The notes under the pieces are model-generated. The model was not told the DNA's origin. It was given only the letters and a program-made list of their open reading frames with translations, and searched no databases. The position numbers and the translations under genes are program-made. A stretch of 64,000 bases of DNA, taken from NCBI GenBank assembly GCA_943914515.1, contig CALUCI010000002.1, positions 33,100-97,099 of the forward strand, written 5' to 3'. Shown here one piece after another: positions 17,033-25,334 of this stretch. The number at the start of each line of letters is the position of its first letter. Within the stretch, counting starts at the first letter, position 1. The DNA comes from an uncultured Pseudomonas sp. Lineage in GTDB: Bacteria > Pseudomonadota > Gammaproteobacteria > Pseudomonadales > Pseudomonadaceae.

Positions 17033-17770
17033 TCAGCGGCGAGTCCGCGAGGTGGACCCCATGATCAACGCGCCCAGGAGCTTTTTCACACGTACCGGGA
17101 ACAGTCGGCGCCCTGCGGCTTCCGGTACCAGAATTTCGCTCAACACATAGCGAATGATCATCTCGCAGATCAGCTCCCGGTCCAGACGCACGCCCAGACG
17201 GTCGTCCCAGTCATCGAAAACGATGCCCAGACCATCCTGAAAGCGCACGATCGAGTCGTGGAAAATCCGCCGGAAAAATCCCAGCGCATAATCTGGCGCG
17301 ACCACCAGCAGGCGCCGTGCGCGGCTTTGCTCGAGGTAGTTGTCAAGGTAGGCGAACAGCGCGTTCAAGCGGGCTTCCGGGTCACTGATGTGACCCAGTT
17401 CCTGCGACAGCGAAGTGTGGAAGCTTTCGCGCTTGTGCCGCGAGAACGTGTCCAGCAGGTCTTCCTGGGAAGAGAAATAGCGATAGAAGGTGCCGCGCGA
17501 GACACCCGCGACCTGGCACACGTCAAGAATGGAGATGCGGTCGGCGCCCGACATCAGTACCACTTCTTCGGTCGCTTTGAGAATGTTGGCGATGGTTTCT
17601 TCCGAGCGACGATTCGGCTTGACCTTGTTGACTGCAGCCACCGGGCCGTTTCGTCGCTCAACAGTCTTGACTGCCTTCGCACCGCCCGGGGGGGCGTCAG
17701 GCGCGGTCTTTTTTCTGGGTTTGGCAGCAGCCTTAGGCGCTTCTGCCTGCTGGGTAGCGTTTTTTGGCAT
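17033..17770 (-). CDS. TetR-family regulator with a Lys/Ala-rich N-terminal tail
   Basis: 245 aa. The helix-turn-helix (ISILDVCQVAGVSRGTFYRYFSSQEDLL) starts near residue 80, because about 55 residues rich in Lys, Ala and Pro precede it. TetR proteins usually have 10-20 residues there, so this tail may add nonspecific DNA contact. The C-terminal ligand domain is not recognisable in detail. It is transcribed away from the acyl-CoA ligase gene, so it likely represses that gene and itself, with a CoA ester as possible ligand. An AT-rich inverted repeat lies between them. Confidence 0.88.
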   Translation of the reverse strand: MPKNATQQAEAPKAAAKPRKKTAPDAPPGGAKAVKTVERRNGPVAAVNKVKPNRRSEETIANILKATEEVVLMSGADRISILDVCQVAGVSRGTFYRYFSSQEDLLDTFSRHKRESFHTSLSQELGHISDPEARLNALFAYLDNYLEQSRARRLLVVAPDYALGFFRRIFHDSIVRFQDGLGIVFDDWDDRLGVRLDRELICEMIIRYVLSEILVPEAAGRRLFPVRVKKLLGALIMGSTSRTRR

Positions 17771-17864
17771 GGACTTGCAGGCTCGTCGAGAGTAGAGATG
17801 AGGTCACAGTAACATAGAATCTGTGCATAAATAACTGTATATGTTCAACTTCACCCTAAAGACA

Positions 17865-17887
17865 ATTCTAGATTTTACATTTAGAAT
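17865..17887. promoter_or_regulatory. Inverted repeat between TetR and ligase genes
   Basis: ATTCTA, an 11-nt spacer-like middle and TAGAAT form an imperfect palindrome in the 183-bp divergent region. A half-site ATGTTCAA of the cluster motif lies at 17841-17848. A candidate TetR operator, unproven. Confidence 0.4.
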
Positions 17888-17953
17888 CCAATTCTCTATC
17901 AAAAATAAAAATCAGGCGACCAGCACTCACTGGCGCCTCAACGGAGAAAATTC

Positions 17954-19585
17954 ATGGGCAGCAGTGGAAATCCAGAAACCTGGGCAGTAGGAGAACGAGA
18001 CACGGTCATCGACGCGCTAGAACGCGCGGTGGCAAGGCATCCAGCGCGTATACTGCTGGATTTCAGCGGTGAGTTGTACACATACGAAGAGGTTGACTCA
18101 CTTTCAACCAAAATGGCCAATGCCCTGGCCACGCTCGGCATCAAGCCGGGTGAAACCGTGCTGACCATGCTCGATAACAACATCGATGCGGTCATCACCT
18201 GGCTGGCCATCAACAAATTGCGTGCGGTGAGCGTGCCGATCAACACCGCGCTCAAAGGCGAGTTTTTGCGACACCAGATCGTCGACACCGGCACCTCGCT
18301 GGTGATCTGCGAGGCAGCCTACCTAAAGCGCATCACATCGCTGGCAGAACAACTGCATGACGTGCAGCACATTCTGCATCGCGGTGCGCTCGATAGCGTG
18401 GTCGAGTGCCCGATTCGCATCACGACACTGGACAGCTTCCGCGGCGAGGACACCACCCCACTCGCCAACAAGCCGCAACCGTCCGACCTCGCATGTTTGA
18501 TCTATACCTCGGGCACGACCGGCCCGTCCAAAGGCTGCATGATCAGCTACAACTTCATGTGCAACCTGGCTCGCCTTCAATTGCGCGCCGGCCCTGCCAG
18601 CGCCGACGACGTCACCATCACGCCGCTGCCGTTGTTCCACATGAACGCCCTGTGCGTGTCGATAATCGCCAGCATCCTGGTAGGTGCACGCGCTGCCATA
18701 CTGCCGCGTTTCTCGGTGTCAGGCTTCTGGCAGGAGGTGGAGCGCTCGGGTGCCACCATCGCCTCGATTCTCGGCGGGATGGGCGGCTTGCTCGCCCAGG
18801 CGCCCGACAACGAAGCCATGTTGCGCTGCGTGGGGCAGATCCACACCGCTCGCGGCAACCCCTATACCGAAGAAACCAAAAAGATCTGGCGCGAACGCTT
18901 CGGCACGCCCCTGGTAGGCGGCAATGGCTATGGACTTACCGAAGCCTGCGTGATCACCTCGCTGGCCGCCGGCGAATACGCCGCGCCGGGATCCTCGGGC
19001 AAACGCATTGCCGACTTCGATGTACGCATCGTCGACGACCTGGACCAGGAAGTACCACCCGAAACCGCCGGTGAAATCGTGGTACGCCCTCAGCGCCCGG
19101 ACATCATGTTCCAAGGCTACTGGCGCCGGCCCGAGGACACCCAGAAACTGATGCGCAACATGTGGTTCCACACCGGCGACATCGGCAAGTTCGATAATGA
19201 CGGCTTCTTCTACTTTGTGGACCGCAAAAAGGACTACCTGCGCCGCCGCGGCGAGAACATCTCCAGCTTCGAAATGGAAGCCGCCTTCAGCGTACACCCG
19301 GCGCTGGCCGAGGTAGCGGTCCATGCGGTGCCATCCGACAAGGGTGAGGATGATGTGAAAGTCACGGCGGTATTGCATGAAGGCGCCACGCTGCAGCCCG
19401 AAGATCTGTTCCATTGGGCAGTGGATTCAGTGCCCTACTACGCCCTGCCTCGCTATATCGAGTTTCGCGAAAGCTTGCCGAAGAACCCGCAGGGCCGAGT
19501 ATTGAAATACCTGCTGCGCGACGAAGGCAAAACCCTTGCAACATGGGACCTGGAAACCACTTCGATCAGCGTTGCAAAGAAGTAG
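17954..19585 (+). CDS. Acyl-CoA synthetase (AMP-binding)
   Basis: 543 aa. It activates a carboxylic acid with ATP and CoA. The P-loop LIYTSGTTGPSKGC lies near residue 184, GNGYGLTEAC is the A5 motif, YFVDRKKDYLRRRGENIS is the A8 hinge, and the C-terminal lysine is in KNPQGRVLKY near 518. ATG 17954 follows GGAGAAAATTC. It stands alone on the plus strand, divergent from the TetR gene and ended by a strong terminator. Clusters for resin acids and steroids carry such ligases (DitJ in dit). Whether it loads the substrate itself or a ring-opened product is open. Confidence 0.93.
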   Translation: MGSSGNPETWAVGERDTVIDALERAVARHPARILLDFSGELYTYEEVDSLSTKMANALATLGIKPGETVLTMLDNNIDAVITWLAINKLRAVSVPINTALKGEFLRHQIVDTGTSLVICEAAYLKRITSLAEQLHDVQHILHRGALDSVVECPIRITTLDSFRGEDTTPLANKPQPSDLACLIYTSGTTGPSKGCMISYNFMCNLARLQLRAGPASADDVTITPLPLFHMNALCVSIIASILVGARAAILPRFSVSGFWQEVERSGATIASILGGMGGLLAQAPDNEAMLRCVGQIHTARGNPYTEETKKIWRERFGTPLVGGNGYGLTEACVITSLAAGEYAAPGSSGKRIADFDVRIVDDLDQEVPPETAGEIVVRPQRPDIMFQGYWRRPEDTQKLMRNMWFHTGDIGKFDNDGFFYFVDRKKDYLRRRGENISSFEMEAAFSVHPALAEVAVHAVPSDKGEDDVKVTAVLHEGATLQPEDLFHWAVDSVPYYALPRYIEFRESLPKNPQGRVLKYLLRDEGKTLATWDLETTSISVAKK

Positions 19586-19604
19586 CGGTTGTATCCGGTA
19601 CAAA

Positions 19605-19630
19605 AAAAGCGCGGCACTCGCCGCGCTTTT
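19605..19630. terminator. Bidirectional terminator between convergent genes
   Basis: AAAAGCGCGG, CACTCG loop, CCGCGCTTTT, with A and T runs on both sides; it serves the ligase (plus) and the SDR (minus, stop at 19642). Confidence 0.85.
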
Positions 19631-19641
19631 CATTTGCTCCT

Positions 19642-20442
19642 TCAGTATTCGCGCACGGAAATGTCTTTGGGGCGAGAGTTGTAGCCAGGCAGGTGCAATC
19701 CGCCGTCGACGTGAATGGTTTCACCGGTAATGAAGCGCGACATCTCACTGGCCAGGAAGACTACCACCGGGCCGATATCAGCTTCGGGCTCGCCACAACG
19801 CCCCAGCGGGCGCATGGAAGCGGACATTTCAGCGAAACCGGGGTTTTCTGCCGCCAGCTTGTGGAAAGTGGCGCCCATCGCGGTGGGTGCGATGGCATTG
19901 GTGCGAATGTTGAAGCGCCCCCACTCGGAGGCAGCGCTGCGGGTCAGCCCGACGATGGCCGACTTTGCCGTGTTGTAGTCGCCATGCAGCCAGGCACCGA
20001 TCTCGATATCGATCGAGTAGAAATTGATGATCTTGCCGCCGCCACGCGCCTTCATGTGCGGGAGCGCCGCCTTCATCGCCCACCAGGCTGCCCACACGGT
20101 CGAACCCAGGGTCTGCTCGAGCATGGCGTCGGTCTTGTCTTCCAGAAGTACGTTGGGTGTGGGCGCGAACGCGTTGTTGACCAGTATGTCCAGGCCACCG
20201 AACTCATCGACGGCCAATTTCACAGCAGCTTCGATATCAGCTTTGCTGCAAACGTCCGTTCGGATGAACACCGCCCTGGCGCCAAGCGCCTTGAGCTCCG
20301 CCACCACAGCTTCCCCGCTGAGCTCATCCAGTTCGGCGACCACTACCGCAGCCCCCTCCTTGGCGAAATTAAGCGCGATACCTCGACCAATCCCGCCACC
20401 GGCGCCGGTAATCAGCGCGACCTGTTCGTTCAGCAGGGCCAT
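19642..20442 (-). CDS. SDR-family oxidoreductase
   Basis: 266 aa, NAD(P)-dependent. TGAGGGIGRGIALNFA is the cofactor motif, LVNNAFAP the NNAG-like element, and FYSIDIEIGAWLHGDYNTAKSA supplies catalytic Ser, Tyr and Lys (Y-N-T-A-K). The C-terminus is 20 residues longer than minimal SDRs (NSRPKDISVREY). ATG 20442 follows AGGAG. A perfect AACAAGAA Crc motif is just upstream, and palindrome site E is centred 37 bp upstream. It could oxidise a hydroxyl on the terpenoid ring or the cis-diol; not resolved. Confidence 0.88.
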   Translation of the reverse strand: MALLNEQVALITGAGGGIGRGIALNFAKEGAAVVVAELDELSGEAVVAELKALGARAVFIRTDVCSKADIEAAVKLAVDEFGGLDILVNNAFAPTPNVLLEDKTDAMLEQTLGSTVWAAWWAMKAALPHMKARGGGKIINFYSIDIEIGAWLHGDYNTAKSAIVGLTRSAASEWGRFNIRTNAIAPTAMGATFHKLAAENPGFAEMSASMRPLGRCGEPEADIGPVVVFLASEMSRFITGETIHVDGGLHLPGYNSRPKDISVREY

Positions 20443-20453
20443 AACCGCTCCTT

Positions 20454-20461
20454 TTCTTGTT
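20454..20461 (-). promoter_or_regulatory. Hfq/Crc CA motif (AACAAGAA)
   Basis: Perfect AAnAAnAA match in the leader of the SDR mRNA starting at 20442, overlapping the ribosome-binding region. Confidence 0.6.
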
Positions 20462-20466
20462 TTTAG

Positions 20467-20491
20467 TGAACATAATAGTATTTAGTGTTCA
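20467..20491. promoter_or_regulatory. Cluster operator palindrome, site E
   Basis: TGAACAT-N11-GTGTTCA in the divergent region between the SDR (minus) and the DUF2889 gene (plus). It can control both. Confidence 0.7.
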
Positions 20492-20542
20492 AATATAGCT
20501 GATTTCAGCGCCCCCTCACACCCCTTGCACAAGGACGCCAAG

Positions 20543-21286
20543 ATGACTGCTTTTCGACGCCGCGTAGACATTACTGCCAGCGCAGACCACGTTCGTGCGG
20601 CGCTGGAGGACGACTTTCATCACTTTCGCGTATGGGCCAACCACTGCGCGGGCCAGGTCACGGCCATCGGTGGCGAAGCGCTGCGCTACCCCTATTCCCT
20701 GTGCCCGCAGGCATGCGATCAACTGCAGGCACTGGTGGACATGCCGCTGGCGCGGATTGCGCATACGGTAACCCGGCAAACCGACGCCAGCCATCAGTGC
20801 ACCCACCTGCTCGACCTTGCCGGCCTGGCTATCGCGTCTGCTGCCCGCGGCATCTGTCGGCGACGCTACGCGATTCAGGTCGGGGCGCGTATCGACGGCC
20901 GTACCCGCGCACGCCTGACACGCGACGATGGGCTGGTCCTGAACTGGGAAATCAACGGCACGATGATCGAAAGCCCATCGCCTTATGCCGGCGTCAACCT
21001 TCGCGAAGGTATGGCACGCTGGGCACTCGGCACCCTAAGCGAAGACGTCGCCGAAGCGGCGCTGCTTCTGCGTCGCTGCACCCTCATCTCGATGGGACGC
21101 GCCTATAACCTTGACGAGCAGGTCCACGCCACTAGCAGCGGTCGCTGCTACAGCCAGCAAGCGGAACGCGCGGAACGGGCTCTGCGCATGAAGGGCTCGA
21201 CGCTGGATTTCAGCGACGAGCCGCAGGCCTTGTGCGCCCAGGACCAGACATGGCTACATGCCCGGCCCGACGGCCCTACGGCGTGA
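20543..21286 (+). CDS. DUF2889-family protein
   Basis: 247 aa, no signal peptide. The pattern AFRRRVDITASADHVRAAL, YPYSLCPQACDQLQALVDM and CTHLLDLAGLAI matches the DUF2889 family (first beta-rich half; the conserved CTHL is a strong marker). The second half (RARLTRDDGLVLNWEING) looks like a repeat of the fold. Family function is unknown, but members recur in gene sets for steroids, terpenes and other CoA-activated ring compounds. Start ATG 20543 after AAGGA. It is divergent from the SDR gene and convergent with ditA2. Confidence 0.75.
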   Translation: MTAFRRRVDITASADHVRAALEDDFHHFRVWANHCAGQVTAIGGEALRYPYSLCPQACDQLQALVDMPLARIAHTVTRQTDASHQCTHLLDLAGLAIASAARGICRRRYAIQVGARIDGRTRARLTRDDGLVLNWEINGTMIESPSPYAGVNLREGMARWALGTLSEDVAEAALLLRRCTLISMGRAYNLDEQVHATSSGRCYSQQAERAERALRMKGSTLDFSDEPQALCAQDQTWLHARPDGPTA

Positions 21287-21313
21287 TACACCGCTTGGCC
21301 GCAGGCTCATTAC

Positions 21314-21889
21314 CTAGAGGAAGATAGCGAGGTTGGGTGTACCCAGTACCGCCTGGTCCAGAATGACCTCACGCCGTGACAGCTTGAACCCGGTAGCACC
21401 CAGCCGTAGTACATCGCGCCGCTCGCCGCTGATGATGTCCACGTGGTGGTCCTTGAAACGGCTTCGCGTCAGCAACAGGTAACTGGTCACCACGAACTCG
21501 TCGGATTTCTCCGTCTCTTCCACGAACACGTTGGTCACCAGCCGACGCGTACGCGAAGGCGGATCTTCTGCCCAGGCGCTCTTGCCGGACAAGCGCAGGA
21601 TGCGTCCCATCATTGAGCGGTAGTCGTCATGGTAGTGCTGCACGCTGCGCACGATTGTGGTTTTCAATTCCGAAGCCAGGCGCGTCTGGCGCAGCGGCAC
21701 GGTGTACACCAGATCCGTGTCCAGGCGCTCGGCCCATTCCTGAAGGCGAATCTGGTCGAGCAAGGTGGCCTCCTCGTAAAGGAAGGTCACCACATCGTTG
21801 TAGACCGGCGACCCCACCGGCACTCGCCGCGTACCGACCGGGGAGCCTGGCTGGATATCCTCCACGCCGCGTTGCTGAACCTGCGTCAT
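21314..21889 (-). CDS. ditA2: Ring-hydroxylating dioxygenase beta subunit
   Basis: 191 aa, a SnoaL/NTF2-fold beta subunit of a Rieske oxygenase: VYNDVVTFLYEEATLLDQIRLQEWAERL at the start, the central DDYRSMMGRILRLSGKSAWAEDPPSRTRR, and HVDIISGERRDVLRLGATGFKLSRREVILDQ at the end. It builds the alpha3beta3 hexamer and carries no metal. It follows ditA1 by 98 bp. Start ATG 21889 after GAGGAA, with a perfect AACAATAA Crc motif 13-21 nt upstream; the TTG two codons earlier is less likely. The dit assignment rests on context, not on a similarity search. Confidence 0.88.
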   Translation of the reverse strand: MTQVQQRGVEDIQPGSPVGTRRVPVGSPVYNDVVTFLYEEATLLDQIRLQEWAERLDTDLVYTVPLRQTRLASELKTTIVRSVQHYHDDYRSMMGRILRLSGKSAWAEDPPSRTRRLVTNVFVEETEKSDEFVVTSYLLLTRSRFKDHHVDIISGERRDVLRLGATGFKLSRREVILDQAVLGTPNLAIFL

Positions 21890-21902
21890 GAGCAATTCCT
21901 CA

Positions 21903-21910
21903 TTATTGTT
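21903..21910 (-). promoter_or_regulatory. Hfq/Crc CA motif (AACAATAA)
   Basis: Perfect AAnAAnAA match immediately upstream of the ditA2 ribosome site. Confidence 0.55.
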
Positions 21911-21987
21911 CTTGTACCTGGATAGTGACGACTTGAAGGGTGAGCGTGCAGAAAGGGTCGCCGACGAAGGCGCCCCTCCCCCCGCAC

Positions 21988-23388
21988 TTACTTCTCGTCA
22001 GAGGCGGTCATCAGTTCGTGCCAATACAGCCACCAGTGCCACTGGGTATCGTCCTTGGTAAACCCTTCGTTGACGATGCCAGGGCCCGGCCAACCTTCAG
22101 GTGCGCCGGTCTCGTAACAGGCCTGGTACTTGAGCGTGCTCTTGCGTCCCATCGCCCCTTTGGCGGCTAGCGTCATGTGCGGCCAGGTGTCGGAGTCATC
22201 CTGCTCGACCATGCCAGAGGTGCCGAACAGCTGGATGGTCTGCTTGAGCATCTTGTCACGCAACTCCGGTGGCGCATCCTTCTCGGCGAATATCCAGTTA
22301 ACGAACTCCAGCTTGTCCGGGCCTTGCGGTACATAGGCATGCATGGTCATGGAGCCCACTACACTGCCGTCAGGCTGGGGAATGTAGACAAAGCCAAAGA
22401 GAATGTTCGGGAACATGCCACCGACTTGCGGCGGCATGCTGGTAAGGACCTGGAGTTGCTCATCAGTGAGGTTACGCGCCAGTTGCTCGACCATACCGGC
22501 GGTCATGCCGGCGGGAGGCAGCGCTTCAAGCTTCTGCTGCACGCTGAGCTCGGCCGGATCCAGGCCGGTCAGGCGCTTGATCTTGCGGGCAAGGTCGATG
22601 CAACGCAACGCGTGACCATGAGGTGAGCTGACCTCCACACCGATCATTTCCGGGCTCAGGTCAGCGGTTTCACCTTCGCCCTTTTTAGCGTAATTGCCCA
22701 CCTCACCCAGCCAGCGGTGCAGCGTCAGGGTGTGGAAGCCATCGGCGGCCGATTGCTCACCCGCGGTTTTCCAATTGGCGTTGACGATGAAACGCTGGGG
22801 CGGGCCGAGCACTTCCATGCCCTTGTCGGAGCGACAGAACAGCATGTCGTAATACCACTTCGCGTCACCCAGGAACTCTTCGAAGGACGGTCCCTCAATG
22901 TTCCAGGTCGCGAAGACCAGCCCACCATAGAGCGTTACACGCGCCTTTTTAAGGCCCAGTTGCTCCTTGGGCATCATCTTGCCGTGCATGCACTCGCGCT
23001 CGACCGGCGAGCCGACAAAGTCGCCGTTGGGGCGGAAGGCCCAGCCGTGGTAGATGCATTTGTGAATCTGCGTGTTGCCGCAATCGGCGGTGGTGATGCG
23101 CATGCCACGGTGCGGGCAGACGTTCAGGGTGACGAACACCTCGCCTTGCTTGCCGCGCGCCACAATCACCGAGTCAGACCCCAGGTCGCGGACCATGAAG
23201 TCCCCGGCGTTGGGGATTTCCGTTTCATGGCCCAACATTACCCAGATCTTGCCGAAGATCTTTTCCATCTCCAGCTCGTAAATCTCGTGATCAGACAACA
23301 CGCGCATTTGCACTTCACGTGTAGCGGGGTAGATGAGGTCCGAGACCTCCGTTCCATCAGACAATACGGGGCTTTTTCTTGTTAGCAT
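21988..23388 (-). CDS. ditA1: Ring-hydroxylating dioxygenase alpha subunit (diterpenoid dioxygenase type)
   Basis: 466 aa. Rieske [2Fe-2S] ligands are Cys91, His93, Cys111 and His114 (CPHRG ... CIYHGW). The mononuclear iron site is D216-x2-H219-x4-H224 (DGFHTLTLH), with the third carboxylate expected in EQDDSDTW near 410. In BKME-9 the enzyme dihydroxylates 7-oxodehydroabietic acid at C-11/C-12. The ferredoxin ditA3 is encoded 8.8 kb away rather than adjacent, as in that system. Start ATG 23388 with AGGAGG. A perfect Crc motif (AACAAGAA) lies within codons 3-5. A weak palindrome copy (23435-23459) is upstream. Confidence 0.9.
   Translation of the reverse strand: MLTRKSPVLSDGTEVSDLIYPATREVQMRVLSDHEIYELEMEKIFGKIWVMLGHETEIPNAGDFMVRDLGSDSVIVARGKQGEVFVTLNVCPHRGMRITTADCGNTQIHKCIYHGWAFRPNGDFVGSPVERECMHGKMMPKEQLGLKKARVTLYGGLVFATWNIEGPSFEEFLGDAKWYYDMLFCRSDKGMEVLGPPQRFIVNANWKTAGEQSAADGFHTLTLHRWLGEVGNYAKKGEGETADLSPEMIGVEVSSPHGHALRCIDLARKIKRLTGLDPAELSVQQKLEALPPAGMTAGMVEQLARNLTDEQLQVLTSMPPQVGGMFPNILFGFVYIPQPDGSVVGSMTMHAYVPQGPDKLEFVNWIFAEKDAPPELRDKMLKQTIQLFGTSGMVEQDDSDTWPHMTLAAKGAMGRKSTLKYQACYETGAPEGWPGPGIVNEGFTKDDTQWHWWLYWHELMTASDEK
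23376..23383 (-). promoter_or_regulatory. Hfq/Crc CA motif (AACAAGAA) inside ditA1 start
   Basis: Perfect AAnAAnAA match in codons 3-5 of ditA1, where a bound Hfq/Crc complex would block translation initiation. Confidence 0.55.
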
Positions 23389-23434
23389 GATTGCCTCCTG
23401 CTCAGGGTGTCACGGCGAATCCGCAACGAAATAT

Positions 23435-23459
23435 AAGACACTTTATTTATTTTTGTATA
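23435..23459. promoter_or_regulatory. Weak cluster-motif copy, site F
   Basis: AAGACAC-N11-TTGTATA, 47 bp upstream of ditA1. Left and right arms each match only 4 of 7 bases, so this is a doubtful copy in a T-rich context like the stronger sites. Confidence 0.35.
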
Positions 23460-23500
23460 CTTCATTCACACGCAAAAATTAGGTGGGTGGTCGGAGGGCG

Positions 23501-24502
23501 TCAAACATCCGAGGCCCGCTCCTGACCCACCTGGGTGCGCAACACACCAATACCGTCGATTTCCAGCTCAACCACGTCGCCACGCTTGAGATAGCGAAGT
23601 TGCTCGAGACCGCAGCCGTTGCCCACCGTACCGGAACCCAGAAACTCCCCTGGATAAAGGGTTTCCGAGCGGGACACATGGGCAATGACATCTTCAAACC
23701 GCCAGCGCATGTCGCGGGTATTGCCGCGCCCCCACTCCTCGCCGTTGACCCGGGCAACCATATTCAGGTCATAGGGGTCGCCCAGTTCATCCACGGTTAC
23801 CAGGCAGGGTCCCATGATGTTGGCGGTATCGAAGTCCTTACTCTTGGCAGGGCCAAGCATGCCGGGCATCTCCAGAGCCTGGGCATCGCGGGCGCTCATG
23901 TCGTTGAAGATGGTGTAGCCAACGATATGCGCGCCAGCAGCGTCACGAGTGATGTCCTTGCCGCGCTTGCCGATGTAGCACCCGAACTCCAGCTCGAAAT
24001 CCATCGCGCGGCTGAAGCTCGGCCACTGGAACTCATCGTCGATACCCACCACCGCAAAGCGATTGCCTTTGTAGTAAATGGGTTGCTTGTTGAAGGTCTC
24101 GATCACCCGATCATCGGCACGGGTATTCATGGCCTTGAGGGTGGCCTCGGGGTCTTCGGTACGCAGCGCGCGGGCACGGCGTGCCGCAGCAAAACTCTGG
24201 CGCAGGTGCAACTCGAAACAGGAGCAATCGCGCATTTGCGGCGGTGGCTGGATCGGTGCGCGCAGCTTGACACTGGCGCGCTCCAGCACCGCTGCCGAAG
24301 GCGCCTTGGTAATAAGGGAGCGCGCCAGTTCCAGTGCCGTCTCACCGCCTTCGACCAGGGCGAGAATACTGCCCAGGGCGGCGCTGTCGCGTCCTTCCAG
24401 AACGCGATAGGCGGTCAGCAGATCAAGTACCTTCTGGTCCTGATCGAGCAGCGCGCCAGCACGGTCCACGCCATTGGCGTCGGTATAGGTGACCAGCCTC
24501 AT
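23501..24502 (-). CDS. Fumarylacetoacetate hydrolase family protein (second, long form)
   Basis: 333 aa; the N-terminal 130 residues precede the catalytic fold, as in true FAH-like long forms. Metal-site motifs are DFELEFGCYIGKRG (E-x-E), NDMSARDAQ and GPAKSKDFDTANIMGP. The end GVGNGCG-like loop (SGTVGNGCGLEQLRYLKRGD) is standard. It overlaps the upstream SDR gene by 4 bp and lies between it and ditA1. In dit clusters an FAH-type isomerase/hydratase or hydrolase acts after ring cleavage; this is one of two candidates beside ditA/ditC. Confidence 0.9.
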   Translation of the reverse strand: MRLVTYTDANGVDRAGALLDQDQKVLDLLTAYRVLEGRDSAALGSILALVEGGETALELARSLITKAPSAAVLERASVKLRAPIQPPPQMRDCSCFELHLRQSFAAARRARALRTEDPEATLKAMNTRADDRVIETFNKQPIYYKGNRFAVVGIDDEFQWPSFSRAMDFELEFGCYIGKRGKDITRDAAGAHIVGYTIFNDMSARDAQALEMPGMLGPAKSKDFDTANIMGPCLVTVDELGDPYDLNMVARVNGEEWGRGNTRDMRWRFEDVIAHVSRSETLYPGEFLGSGTVGNGCGLEQLRYLKRGDVVELEIDGIGVLRTQVGQERASDV

Positions 24503-25200
24503 ACCCGACCGCTCACGGGCAACAAAGCGCCGGTCATGGCGGCCGCTTCATCGGACAACAAGAACGCGACCACCCCCGACAGTGCCTGGGGGGTCACCCA
24601 GCGGCTGCTGTCGGCGTCGGGCATGTCGGCGCGATTGGCTGGGGTGTCGATGATGCTGGGCAACACCGCGTTCACCGTCACGCCACGGTCTTTCAGCTCT
24701 TCGGCCAGGGCTTCGGTCAGGCGGGCCACACCCGCCTTGGAGGCGGCATAGGCGCCCATGCCGGCTGCGGCCTTGACCGATGCCAGCGCGCCGATATTGA
24801 CGATTCGCCCGGCGCGGGATCGCAGCAGGTAGGCCAGTGCCGACTGAGCACTGACCACGGCGGTGCGCACGTTCATCTGGTACAGGCGGTCCCAGGTGTT
24901 GAGGCTACCGCCTTCGAGGGTTTCCCAGGAAAACCCGCCGGCGACATTGACCAGGCCATCAATGCCGCCCCAGTGCGCGGCCGCCTGCTCGAATGCGCCA
25001 GCAGCCGACTCGGCCGAGGTCAGGTCGACTCCACCGAGGCACAGCAGGTTCTGCGTCGCCAGCAGATCAGCAGGCACCTCGCTGCGATCCAGCAGGATCA
25101 CCCGCGCACCCTGCGCCAACAGGTACTTGCCCAGCGCACTACCCAAGGCGCCGAAGCCGCCCGTGACGACTACCCTTTTGTCCAGTAATGACTGGGACAT
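24499..25200 (-). CDS. SDR-family oxidoreductase (candidate cis-diol dehydrogenase)
   Basis: 233 aa from ATG 25200; the longer reading from 25290 is only leader. TGGFGALGSALGKYLLAQGA binds the cofactor, and IGALASVKAAAGMGAYAASKAG holds Ser, Tyr and Lys. An AGAGG ribosome site and a perfect AACAACAA Crc motif (25213-25220) precede the start. Its place upstream of FAH and ditA1A2 makes it the best candidate for a DitB-like diol dehydrogenase that re-aromatises the dioxygenase product. That role is inferred. Confidence 0.87.
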   Translation of the reverse strand: MSQSLLDKRVVVTGGFGALGSALGKYLLAQGARVILLDRSEVPADLLATQNLLCLGGVDLTSAESAAGAFEQAAAHWGGIDGLVNVAGGFSWETLEGGSLNTWDRLYQMNVRTAVVSAQSALAYLLRSRAGRIVNIGALASVKAAAGMGAYAASKAGVARLTEALAEELKDRGVTVNAVLPSIIDTPANRADMPDADSSRWVTPQALSGVVAFLLSDEAAAMTGALLPVSGRV

Positions 25201-25212
25201 AGCCACATCCTC

Positions 25213-25220
25213 TTGTTGTT
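25213..25220 (-). promoter_or_regulatory. Hfq/Crc CA motif (AACAACAA)
   Basis: Perfect canonical motif just upstream of the ribosome site of the SDR starting at 25200. Confidence 0.6.
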
Positions 25221-25264
25221 TTACCGTGCGAACGGTCGATTCGTGCTTTCTCTGGCGGCAATAT

Positions 25265-25289
25265 ATGACACTTTTCCAAAATATGTGCA
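25265..25289. promoter_or_regulatory. Cluster operator palindrome, site G (moderate)
   Basis: ATGACAC-N11-ATGTGCA in the divergent region between the SDR (minus) and the DUF35/DitF genes (plus). The right arm is identical to that of site H. Confidence 0.5.
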
Positions 25290-25334
25290 AATGATACTGT
25301 GTGACTCCACGTCAAACATTCACCCGGACTGCTG

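Noticed and set aside
17822..17848. Full copy of the cluster palindrome in the TetR/ligase gap
   Set aside because: The right half ATGTTCAA is present, but the left part TGTGCAT does not pair at the 11-nt spacing.
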